Assembly: GCA_002317305.1 (NCBI GenBank)
Contig: DCIZ01000033.1
Span: 2,759 to 9,430 of the forward strand
Source of the DNA: Campylobacter sp. UBA1713
Lineage (GTDB): Bacteria > Campylobacterota > Campylobacteria > Campylobacterales > Campylobacteraceae
Length of the DNA: 6,672 bases
Direction of reading: 5' to 3'
Position 1 is the stretch's first letter. The number at the start of each line of letters is the position of its first letter. Under the pieces are notes generated by a model. The model made no database searches. It was not told the DNA's origin and saw nothing but the letters and a program-made list of their open reading frames with translations. The position numbers and the translations under genes are program-made. Positions 1 through 5,687 of the stretch are shown piece by piece.

Positions 1-30
1 CTTTGGTTTGTGGTAAAGCCTGCAAGTTTA

Positions 31-63
31 GCTAAATTTGGGTTAAGGCTGGGTAAATTTAGC
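31..63. repeat. inverted repeat in the gene-free left end
   Basis: GCTAAATTT (31-39) and AAATTTAGC (55-63) form a perfect 9-bp stem around a 15-base loop, 90 bases after the stop of the barstar-like gene. No T-run follows on the minus strand, so a strong intrinsic terminator is not supported; it may be a weak one or just part of the AAATTTAG-rich intergenic sequence. Nothing else can be seen in 1-152. Confidence 0.35.
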
Positions 64-152
64 GTGAGTTTGCTCGGTTTGTTTTGCGTGTTGCATCGTT
101 TTGCTGGTTGGTTGCTTTCGTTTGCTTGCCTGCCCAAAAAACGCTAACAAAA

Positions 153-1049
153 CTAGCGAAAAAGCTGCCGTAAAGGGTTGTTAAATTTGGCTTGACACGT
201 TGCGTCATCGCAAACTAAAACCGCCTGTGTTTTTTCTGCTTTCACAGCGCTAGCTTTACACGCTGGACAAAGGACAAAACCGTGCCCGAGAGATGTGCCA
301 AAAAGAAGTTGTATACCTTGCGACTTATCACAACAAAACTTCTCAATATTAGCTTCATCAAAGTCATCGTAAAAACCTCTTATGTGCGAATCGCTCTTGT
401 TTAAAGCAAGTTCAAGCTGGCTAGCATGCATCCAAACAGAGCCGTCCGAGCCTGCAATTAGCTTGTAGCCACTACTATTTTCACCGCAAAAACCACCCAT
501 ATTTTGACAAAGATTTTCGCCATCAACATTAGAAATATTTTCGTTTTCGTCTATTAAAGCGTCAAATTTATCATGTCCATCTTGCCACAAATTTACGTCA
601 TCTACAACGCAAAAAACCTTAAAATTTCTCGGAAAACCACCGCCAAGATGCCACACAACATCGAGCCTCCACCAAGGCAAAATACTATCTCTCATATCCT
701 CCAAAAACCACGATTTAACAAGCGAATCGCAAGTCAACATATGGTCAAATTCACGCACAAGCAATGCAACTCCAACTTTTACTTTTAACCACGAAAGCTC
801 AATCACAAAGTCGTAAAACCACTCATAAAACAACTCGTGTTCATCATAAACATATGGCACACAAAACGCATCGATCATAGCAAGGCAAAAGTCGCGTTCG
901 CTTTGAATTTTTGCACCAAAAATATCACAAAATAAAAAATCATCTCTATCCTTAAACGCCATTTCTACGCTTTCAATATCTTTCGGCGAGATAAATTTTA
1001 TTTCGTTTTTGTCTACTATTTTTACAAATTTGTTCTCATTTTCACACAT
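153..1049 (-). CDS. barstar-like immunity protein with C-terminal Cys4 (probable zinc) domain
   Basis: This 298-residue protein is probably the antidote of the barnase-like RNase(s) encoded just upstream. Residues about 37-150 resemble the barstar family: a hydrophobic strand, then FGAKIQSERDF (44-54), matching the barstar pattern of a glycine-lysine turn leading into a helix. An aromatic/acidic helix follows (about 66-82), where barstar carries its RNase-blocking Asp/Trp residues. WFLEDMRDSILPWWRLDV (114-131) is a further distinctive block. The barstar contact residues are not strictly conserved, so this is a divergent member. Residues about 155-195 look like a linker. The tail (196-298) has CPAC at 261-264 and Cys280/Cys285, a spacing that suggests a treble-clef or zinc-ribbon; this is not usual for barstar. 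The ATG overlaps the previous stop by 8 bases and is preceded by AAGGTGGA, a good ribosome binding site. Confident as an immunity gene, moderately so for barstar. Confidence 0.72.
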   Translation of the reverse strand: MCENENKFVKIVDKNEIKFISPKDIESVEMAFKDRDDFLFCDIFGAKIQSERDFCLAMIDAFCVPYVYDEHELFYEWFYDFVIELSWLKVKVGVALLVREFDHMLTCDSLVKSWFLEDMRDSILPWWRLDVVWHLGGGFPRNFKVFCVVDDVNLWQDGHDKFDALIDENENISNVDGENLCQNMGGFCGENSSGYKLIAGSDGSVWMHASQLELALNKSDSHIRGFYDDFDEANIEKFCCDKSQGIQLLFGTSLGHGFVLCPACKASAVKAEKTQAVLVCDDATCQAKFNNPLRQLFR

Positions 1050-1305
1050 CTTCCACCTTTACAAAATCTGCAAAACCACTCTCACTGAACACCTGTCCAT
1101 AGTGGCTATCTGTAAACCAAACCGACCCATCGCTACCTCTAACAAACCGAGCGTTACCACGTTTTTTGAAGTAGTTTTTCTCACTTGCGTCAAATTCAAA
1201 ATACTCGATCGCATTGCCAAATTTGTCAAATTCTGGCAATCTTTTTCTTCTGTTTTTCCACCTAACTCCTGACACCGAACCCAAACTCATATCTAGTCTT
1301 GTCAT
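1042..1305 (-). CDS. free-standing barnase-like mini-ribonuclease
   Basis: An 87-residue protein that is almost entirely a microbial ribonuclease (barnase/RNase N1-T1 family) core. The family signature is visible: RLPEFDKFG (22-30), the strand with the catalytic-type glutamate YFEFD (Glu37), the arginine strand ARFVRGSDG (Arg53), and the terminal FTDSHYG (His68). These match barnase Glu73, an active-site arginine (Arg83 or Arg87) and His102 in order. It aligns well with the C-terminus of the preceding toxin but lacks about 35 residues of N-terminal helices and the GKIAG loop. TAAAGGA lies 5 bases before the ATG and includes the stop of the upstream gene, so translation as a separate cytoplasmic protein is credible. 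The stop overlaps the barstar-like gene by 8 bases, implying co-translation with its antidote. It could be a displaced orphan toxin tip that gained a start, or a non-toxic paralogue; sequence alone cannot tell. No signal peptide is seen. Confidence 0.75.
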   Translation of the reverse strand: MTRLDMSLGSVSGVRWKNRRKRLPEFDKFGNAIEYFEFDASEKNYFKKRGNARFVRGSDGSVWFTDSHYGQVFSESGFADFVKVEDV

Positions 1306-1310
1306 ATTTT

Positions 1311-1317
1311 TCCTTTA
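1311..1317 (-). promoter_or_regulatory. ribosome binding site of the barnase-like mini-gene
   Basis: TAAAGGA on the minus strand, 5 bases before the ATG at 1305. Its first three bases are the stop codon of the upstream toxin, so terminating ribosomes are delivered onto the next start. This site is the main evidence that the 87-residue frame is a real gene. Confidence 0.65.
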
Positions 1318-2883
1318 TTTTATTTTAATAAAATCAGGCAAATTGTTTATACTTTTTGACTGTCCATAATGGCTATCTGTATACCAATGAGAGCCATCGC
1401 TACCTACAACAAACCTCTCTACACCACGATTTGACGAATTTGGAACTTCAACGTCAAATTCGGTGTAAGTTATCTTTTTGCCATTGCTGTCAACAGATGG
1501 TAACTTTCCGTCAATGTTTAAATATGTTTTTCCAGCACTTGCTTTATCTGACTGTCCTGCGATTTTTCCGCTCCAAGAACTCTGAATATATTTTAGATAT
1601 TGATCTTGTGCGTATTTTGGCAAATTTACAACTCTTGATAAATTTTCAGCTTCAACATCCTTTTTCGCCTCTTTTGTAGCCTTTTGTTTCGCTTCGGCTT
1701 CTGCCTTTCTAGCCACCGCATCTTGCGCTCTTAACTCCGCCTTATACCTCTCATAACTCGCTACGTTTTTCGCACTATCTTTGCCTGTGGTGTCTAAAAG
1801 TGCGTTTTCTTTCGCTGCGTATTGTTTAAAATTCGAACTCTCTCTAGTGTTTTTGCTTTCAGCGATGTTATCAAAAACTCTGCTTTTTATCGCTTCGTTT
1901 TGTGCTGTTTTAGTGCTAGCTTTGGTTACATCGTCAGCACCAGTTGAGAGGTCGGGCAACTCATCTACTGTTTTTAAAAGCGTCTTTTTTGCCACTCCGC
2001 CACTGCCTGCTGTTAAAACTTCTGTCGTTTCAGCAACTGCGCTACCGACTTTTACAAGCATTTCACCAAAAAGCACATCTGCCTTTGCATCCTCGCCGTA
2101 AACTTCTTTTTCGAGACGGCTTTTTTCATAAACCGTTTTTATCTCGCCGCCAGCTTCAAACGCTTTAGTCCAAGGAGATGCCAAAGAGCCAAATGGGTCA
2201 TCTACAAATTCATCCACTGACGTTTTCAAATTCTCTTTTGCAGAATTAAAAAGCAGTTTTAACGTGCCAAATGTTTCGTTTTTGAGCGCGTTTGCTAGGT
2301 TTTTCGTGGCGTTTTTGGCGGATTCTACTTTTTCGTCAAAAGCGTTTTCAACGACCGCCATCACCGCTTTTGCGTCATAATCTTTTGTCGAATTTGAAGC
2401 GATGCCGTTAAGTTTGTAAAACTCCTCGTTTTGTGAGTAGCCTTTGAGGTTTGAAAACTTGTCTAGGTATTGGGCTTTTGTCGGGCGAAATAGCTGGCTA
2501 AATTCGCCTTTTGTGCCGTCTTCTAGGACGATGGACGTTTTTGGTGCGTGCCTCTCTATGAAGTCTATGGCGAGTTCTATGTTTAGGGTGTCTTCGCCGT
2601 TTGTGTAGCGGTCGTTTGCGGCTTTGTCCACAAGCGAAAATCCTGCTTTTGCTAGCACGCTTTGTGCCGCTTTTAGCTCCTCGTCTGTGAGCGTTTTGTT
2701 GTATCCGTAGAGAGTGCGTGCGAATTTTTCGGTGTTTTCGTTTATCCATGCTACTTCGTCTTGGTGAAGCTGGCGGTTTTGCTTTTCGGCGGTGGTGGCG
2801 GTGGCAAGCCCCGTGAGTGCTCCTAAATTTGCCGTTTGGGTTTGGGTTTCTAGGTCTTTGTCTGTGGTGGTGAAAAGCCAGCT
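1315..2883 (-). CDS. orphan CdiA/FhaB-type toxin C-terminus with barnase-type RNase domain
   Basis: The frame is open for 522 residues but has no convincing start. The first possible initiator is GTG at 2658 (residue 76) without a nearby ribosome binding site, and recognisable pretoxin-like sequence continues upstream to 2883, where a stop lies in a repeat patch. It is therefore best read as the detached tip of a large secreted adhesin/toxin. Residues 1-300 are a helical, Ala/Lys/Thr-rich pretoxin region; 377-389 carry the block YERYKAELRAQDA, shared with the toxin at the right window edge; about 390-417 is a Lys/Ala/Glu helix, possibly coiled coil. Residues 423-522 form the toxin: GKIAG, GKTYLNIDGKLP, YTEFD (Glu475), VERFVVGSDG (Arg490) and YTDSHYG (His505), the order and spacing of the barnase/RNase N1 family with the catalytic set kept. 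The expected action is RNA cleavage in a neighbouring cell. The barstar-like gene two positions downstream is the likely antidote. The domain call is strong; whether it is expressed is uncertain. Confidence 0.8.
   Translation of the reverse strand, partial: SWLFTTTDKDLETQTQTANLGALTGLATATTAEKQNRQLHQDEVAWINENTEKFARTLYGYNKTLTDEELKAAQSVLAKAGFSLVDKAANDRYTNGEDTLNIELAIDFIERHAPKTSIVLEDGTKGEFSQLFRPTKAQYLDKFSNLKGYSQNEEFYKLNGIASNSTKDYDAKAVMAVVENAFDEKVESAKNATKNLANALKNETFGTLKLLFNSAKENLKTSVDEFVDDPFGSLASPWTKAFEAGGEIKTVYEKSRLEKEVYGEDAKADVLFGEMLVKVGSAVAETTEVLTAGSGGVAKKTLLKTVDELPDLSTGADDVTKASTKTAQNEAIKSRVFDNIAESKNTRESSNFKQYAAKENALLDTTGKDSAKNVASYERYKAELRAQDAVARKAEAEAKQKATKEAKKDVEAENLSRVVNLPKYAQDQYLKYIQSSWSGKIAGQSDKASAGKTYLNIDGKLPSVDSNGKKITYTEFDVEVPNSSNRGVERFVVGSDGSHWYTDSHYGQSKSINNLPDFIKIK
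1721..1755. repeat. 35-bp pretoxin repeat, copy 2
   Basis: Partner of 6638-6672, inside the module D frame at residues 377-388. The flanks diverge at once on the toxin side, which places the crossover boundary between common stem and variable tip here. Confidence 0.75.
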
Positions 2884-3027
2884 TTACCAAAGCCAAATTT
2901 AAAAACGCCGAATTTACATTTGTCAGCAAATTTACAAAAGCCAAATTTAAAAACGCCGAATTTACCAAAGTCAAATTTTAGTTTTTGGTTTTCCAAACGA
3001 ATCTAAATTTACCAAAGCTAAAACGCC
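2883..3027. repeat. AT-rich direct-repeat patch between RelE gene and module D
   Basis: A perfect 29-bp direct repeat occurs at 2889-2917 and 2937-2965 (period 48). It is built from an 18-bp unit TTTACCAAAGCCAAATTT that recurs with small changes at 2883, 2931 and 2961; a shortened copy lies at 3008-3027. The left edge coincides with the end of the open frame of module D. It could be a recombination scar or a genus-typical intergenic repeat. No palindromic spacing typical of CRISPR is present. Confidence 0.7.
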
Positions 3028-3055
3028 ATTTCTGCCGTTTGTTTTTCGTTTTTCG

Positions 3056-3280
3056 CTACCTGTAAGCCTCTTTTCTGTGGGCTATCTTAACGCACAAAAC
3101 TATGCATTTCTCATCGCAAATGTCGCAAATGAGGCGGTAGTCGCCCACTCTGTAACGCCAAAAACGCCCAAGCACGCCCACAAGCGCTCTGCCCACACTT
3201 CGTGGGTCGGGTAAATTTTCCACCTCCAAAGCTTTACGTAAGACGAGTTTTTGTGCCCCTTTGTTGAAAACTGCTTTCAC
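3056..3280 (-). CDS. RelE/ParE-family toxin of a type II toxin-antitoxin pair
   Basis: A 74-residue protein recognised by DPRSVGRAL (25-33), FWRYRVGDYRLICDI (40-54) and the terminal HRKEAYR, the classic run of RelE-like mRNA interferases. The GDYR arginine and the C-terminal His-Arg-x-x-x-Tyr, which correspond to active-site positions in the family, are retained. Start is GTG, overlapping the antitoxin stop (GTGA), with GGAG 7 bases upstream. Relatives are usually 85-90 residues; the first strand and part of the first helix appear short here, so activity may be reduced. The expected role is ribosome-dependent mRNA cleavage, neutralised by the protein encoded immediately upstream. It is not part of a secreted toxin module, although it sits between two of them. 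Confidence 0.8.
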   Translation of the reverse strand: MKAVFNKGAQKLVLRKALEVENLPDPRSVGRALVGVLGRFWRYRVGDYRLICDICDEKCIVLCVKIAHRKEAYR

Positions 3281-3498
3281 AAACTCACTCCGTAAATTTG
3301 CGCCATCTCGCTCACGTCAAGAGAGTCGCCATCGCCGTGTTTTTCTAGCGAATCTGTCGCATCTGCAAAATCTCTCACATCTTGCAAAAAAGCCTCCACA
3401 AATTCGCCCAAAAGTTCGTCTTTGCCTTGCTTTGTCTGCATCTCAAGCACACTAAGCGTGTTTAAAATTTTTTCGTTTACGTCTAAAACTAGCTGCAT
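3277..3498 (-). CDS. RelB-like antitoxin
   Basis: A 73-residue acidic protein, starting at the ATG at 3498 because AAAGGAG lies 7 bases before it; a longer in-frame start at 3540 lacks such a site and adds an unconserved tail. The N-terminus MQLVLDVNEK followed by a long helix fits a ribbon-helix-helix DNA-binding fold. The C-terminal part, with an Asp/Ala/Leu helix ending in SLDVSEMAQIYGV, is the usual toxin-wrapping segment of RelB-type antitoxins. The stop overlaps the toxin start by four bases, the normal antitoxin-first order. It presumably represses its own promoter together with the toxin. The family is inferred from pattern and neighbour rather than a unique motif. Confidence 0.72.
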   Translation of the reverse strand: MQLVLDVNEKILNTLSVLEMQTKQGKDELLGEFVEAFLQDVRDFADATDSLEKHGDGDSLDVSEMAQIYGVSL

Positions 3499-3504
3499 CT
3501 TAAT

Positions 3505-3511
3505 GCTCCTT
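3505..3511 (-). promoter_or_regulatory. ribosome binding site deciding the antitoxin start
   Basis: AAGGAGC (preceded by further A residues), with the core 7-8 bases before the ATG at 3498. It is the strongest Shine-Dalgarno match in the window and argues for 3498 rather than the upstream in-frame start at 3540. Confidence 0.65.
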
Positions 3512-3541
3512 TTTTGTGTTTGTTTTAAATTTTCAGGCAAA

Positions 3542-3554
3542 ATTCTACCAAAAA
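3542..3554 (-). promoter_or_regulatory. candidate sigma-70 promoter of the RelB/RelE pair
   Basis: On the minus strand TTTTTGG runs directly into TAGAAT (one mismatch to TATAAT). Campylobacter sigma-70 promoters often show a T-rich stretch ending in G next to the -10 box and a poorly conserved -35, which is what is seen. The expected transcript start lies roughly 35-40 bases before the antitoxin ATG. This is pattern evidence only. Confidence 0.3.
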
Positions 3555-3690
3555 CATATTTAAGGTTGGGTTAAAGTTTGGTTTTAGGTCAAACCAGCTA
3601 AAAAACCAAAATTTAAAAAACCACCGCTCATCTCACAAGCCGTTTTTGACAATGGCATCTCCAAAAGCTACTTATTTAGAAATGTTCCTT

Positions 3691-4086
3691 TTAGAATCTA
3701 TTTGGCATATCGTATTTATATGCAAGTATATTTTTAATATATGTTTTTATCTCAATAAAATCCCCTTCTTTTATTGTTTTATCATCGTTTAATACATCAA
3801 GCATCTCTAACCAATCTACAGAAAAACGAATATAATAAATATCGTCCACGCTTTCACAAAAACCACAAAAAACCACAATGTCATTCTCTACTTTTACACT
3901 ACTTTTTAAAAATTTTGTAACACAAATTTGCTTTCTATCAACTGGCTTTATGTTAAATTCGCAAAAAACTACCTCGCCTATTTTCACATCTTGCTTTGTC
4001 TGCAAAACACACTTTAAAACTCCAATTTCACACTTTCCAGTTAAAATTCTTTCGTTTTTGTCAAATTCTATCACTTCTAGTTTCAT
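3691..4086 (-). CDS. putative immunity protein of module C (unrecognised family)
   Basis: A 131-residue, probably cytoplasmic protein without signal peptide or membrane segment. I do not recognise its family. The first 70 residues alternate hydrophobic and charged residues (LTGKCEIGVLKCVLQ, GEVVFCEFNIKPV), suggesting a beta-rich, possibly barrel-like fold. The second half includes YYIRFSVDWLEMLDVL and a Lys/Ile-rich end. Its ATG overlaps the stop of the toxin frame by four bases (ATGA), with AAAGGA 7 bases upstream. That coupling, its size and its position right after a toxin tip are the reasons for calling it the module C antidote. It closes the module: about 190 bases without a gene follow before the antitoxin start. 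Confidence 0.65.
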   Translation of the reverse strand: MKLEVIEFDKNERILTGKCEIGVLKCVLQTKQDVKIGEVVFCEFNIKPVDRKQICVTKFLKSSVKVENDIVVFCGFCESVDDIYYIRFSVDWLEMLDVLNDDKTIKEGDFIEIKTYIKNILAYKYDMPNRF

Positions 4087-4697
4087 TTTTGTATCCTTTG
4101 CAATATGTTTCTAACACAACCATCTTGCCATATTTCTTGATGATAATGAGCATTTTTTGTGCTTAAACTATCCATTTCGTGCCCACCAAAGCGAATGCTT
4201 TTTGATCCATCTAAAGACCAAATTCTATCAGTTGATATCAAGCAAGTAAATGGGTCTACATTTGTCTGCTCATCTCCTAAAAACTTATTCCACTCATCTA
4301 CTACATTTTTTGAACGGACCGCTTTGCCAGATTTTGTTTCAATCTCTAGAACAGAATACTGACTATGCGTTTTAATCATATTATTTGGTATCGAAACTCC
4401 GCTTGGTGTTACATAAAAATCAACCCTAGTCGCCGAGTTTGCGCTGTTTATAGCAGTATTGCCAGTCAAGCCAGCAACGCTACTCCCGCCAAACGCCTCA
4501 TCAAACGTCCCTGCCTTGCTTTTTAGTGCTACCTCAAAGTCGCTTACGACTGGTGTTTTTGGCGTTAGCGTTGGTGCTGGTGTTTTTGGCGTAATGCTAG
4601 CTGGCGTTAGTGTTAGTGTTGGCACTGTTGATGTTTTTGTCGCCTTGTTGCCATTATCGTTTCGATTTGTGTCGTAAAGCTTAACGCTAGTGCTGAC
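4083..4697 (-). CDS. orphan polymorphic-toxin C-terminus with Thr/Pro linker (module C)
   Basis: The frame is open from the last stop at 4698. The only plausible initiator is GTG at 4625, giving 180 residues, and it lacks a ribosome binding site, so this is probably a detached toxin tip. The upstream stretch KATKTSTVPTL matches the ATKTPTL block of the toxin at the right edge. A Thr/Pro-rich linker follows, containing two copies of TPKTP (from a 16-bp DNA repeat at 4550-4565 and 4577-4592). From the GTG, residues about 27-180 form the toxin part: VDFYVTPSGVSIPNN (68-82), a pattern I associate with RHS/FHA-type toxin tips; a Ser/Lys/Trp middle; and SIRFGGHEMDS with HYHQEIW near the end, where His/Glu could be catalytic. 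I cannot assign an activity. The immunity candidate overlaps it by four bases. Confidence 0.62.
   Translation of the reverse strand, partial: VSTSVKLYDTNRNDNGNKATKTSTVPTLTLTPASITPKTPAPTLTPKTPVVSDFEVALKSKAGTFDEAFGGSSVAGLTGNTAINSANSATRVDFYVTPSGVSIPNNMIKTHSQYSVLEIETKSGKAVRSKNVVDEWNKFLGDEQTNVDPFTCLISTDRIWSLDGSKSIRFGGHEMDSLSTKNAHYHQEIWQDGCVRNILQRIQK
4550..4592. repeat. 16-bp direct repeat coding a Thr/Pro linker
   Basis: CTGGTGTTTTTGGCGT occurs at 4550-4565 and 4577-4592 and encodes the two TPKTP units of the module C linker. It is a short tandem expansion of a flexible segment between pretoxin and toxin. Confidence 0.6.
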
Positions 4698-4710
4698 CTA
4701 TCTGTTCATT

Positions 4711-5040
4711 TTACACTCTTGAATCACCACGTTTAACGCAAAATTCCACAGATTCGTTTAAAAAACGAATTACATCATCTTTTTTCATTGTAATATCATC
4801 ATAAAAAAAATACATCCTATCATCATCTGTTCTACATGCCTCAAAGCAGACAAACCTGTACGGTGCAAAATCAGGAACATTGACACAAAGTTGTGCAACA
4901 CAACACTCAAAATCAAAATTCACAATAAACGCATCAATACTATCTGTTACAACTTTCATAACAAATCGATTATCATTCTCCAACTCTTTGCACCATTTAC
5001 AAACAACCTCCCGAATCTCTTCATATGTATAACTGCTCAT
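4711..5040 (-). CDS. putative immunity protein of module B
   Basis: A 109-residue cytoplasmic-looking protein. Its start ATG overlaps the toxin stop by four bases (ATGA), with a weak AAAGGT upstream, so it depends on translational coupling. A helical N-terminus (YEEIREVVCKWCKELE) is followed by strands, then DFAPYRFVCFEACR (57-70), FFYDD and a final helix DVIRFLNESVEFC. The many cysteines argue for a cytoplasmic location. The family is not certain; the strand-rich middle with an APYRFV segment resembles small immunity proteins found next to RHS-type ADP-ribosyltransferase toxins, but this rests on memory of the pattern only. Position and coupling are the main evidence. Confidence 0.66.
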   Translation of the reverse strand: MSSYTYEEIREVVCKWCKELENDNRFVMKVVTDSIDAFIVNFDFECCVAQLCVNVPDFAPYRFVCFEACRTDDDRMYFFYDDITMKKDDVIRFLNESVEFCVKRGDSRV

Positions 5041-5687
5041 TTGTTACCTTTGATTTGAATATTTGTTGCATCTGGCATATCTAGGATTCTAGGTAGTCCT
5101 TTTTTCGCATTTAGTCTATCGATCAAAGAGCCGGGACCGTTGATAATTCCCCATCCAGCAACACCACCTTGTGTAATAACTCCACCAGTAACGTCAAATT
5201 CAACGTATATCGAACCAGGCAAAGCCTGTGCGCCAAAGGCATCAATATTTGCAGGATTTGCAACATAAGCTTTGTTATCTGATGACATTTGCACCTTTCC
5301 AGTTCGAATCATCTTTTCATACTCTGCTTGCGACATCCACCTACCGACTCTTACCGTGTTTACGTCTGTTGCAGTGCCAACCGAACCACCCATACGAGCC
5401 ACATCGCCTGTCATTGCCGTTTTTGCTATGTTGTCAAAGCTTGCTACGCTGTCCGTTTTACCAGCCGTTTTTGCTACGTTACCCGCACCTGCTGCGTTGT
5501 CAAATTTGTCAGCTTTGTTTGCCACACTCGCCGCATCGTCAAATTTGTTTGCCGTCTTTGTGGCGACAACTACGCCCTTGACCGCTGTGCTAGCTACTAC
5601 GCCCACGCCTGCTGTAACTGCTGCGCCAGTTAGTGCTTCGCTTGTTGTTTCAGAGATTCTCAAAGTCGCACCAAGAGAATCTCCCAC
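5037..5687 (-). CDS. module B toxin tip, ADP-ribosyltransferase-like (TreTu-like) C-terminus
   Basis: A 216-residue frame beginning at GTG with no clear ribosome binding site; it is the continuation, in another frame, of the fragment upstream. Residues 1-45 hold a hydrophobic Ala/Val/Gly stretch and 45-95 an Asn/Lys/Asp/Ala repeat (KFDDAA, KFDNAA), both typical of pretoxin regions. Residues about 112-210 form the toxin: VGRWMSQAEYEKM with TGKVQ, then YVANPANIDAFG, then GSIYVEFDV (Glu163), GWGIINGPGS and MPDATNI. This order matches the RHS-borne ADP-ribosyltransferase toxins exemplified by TreTu, which modify elongation factor Tu and stop translation; an arginine, a small-residue strand and a glutamate would be the active site. 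Target identity is inferred. The C-terminal domain itself is intact and paired with an overlapping immunity candidate. Confidence 0.7.
   Translation of the reverse strand: MGDSLGATLRISETTSEALTGAAVTAGVGVVASTAVKGVVVATKTANKFDDAASVANKADKFDNAAGAGNVAKTAGKTDSVASFDNIAKTAMTGDVARMGGSVGTATDVNTVRVGRWMSQAEYEKMIRTGKVQMSSDNKAYVANPANIDAFGAQALPGSIYVEFDVTGGVITQGGVAGWGIINGPGSLIDRLNAKKGLPRILDMPDATNIQIKGNK

Noticed and set aside
1..152. A further gene at the left edge
   Set aside because: Only very short frames on either strand; no family-like sequence was seen.
1781..2168. Plus-strand frames with hydrophobic stretches opposite module D
   Set aside because: Antisense shadows of a frame with clear domain content; no ribosome binding site and no recognisable family.
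2658..2660. GTG at 2658 as the true start of the module D protein
   Set aside because: No Shine-Dalgarno at a proper distance, and pretoxin-like coding sequence continues in frame for 75 more codons upstream.
2889..2965. Possible mini CRISPR array (two identical 29-bp repeats)
   Set aside because: Only two perfect copies, a 19-base spacer that resembles the repeat itself, no cas genes, and the AT-rich unit recurs in shorter forms nearby.
2498..2974. A 158-residue minus-strand frame rich in His/Arg/Lys with an apparent VNSAFLNLA repeat
   Set aside because: It overlaps the module D pretoxin frame, which gives a family-like protein; the odd composition and repeat come from reading the wrong frame and the 2883-2980 DNA repeats.
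3499..3540. Longer start (ATG at 3540) for the antitoxin
   Set aside because: No ribosome binding site there, whereas AAAGGAG sits correctly before the ATG at 3498 and the conserved part begins at that point.
3577..3610. Hairpin TTTGGTTTT/AAAACCAAA as a terminator after module C
   Set aside because: The 9-bp stem is AT-rich with a 16-base loop and no T-run follows on the minus strand; it is not convincing as an intrinsic terminator.
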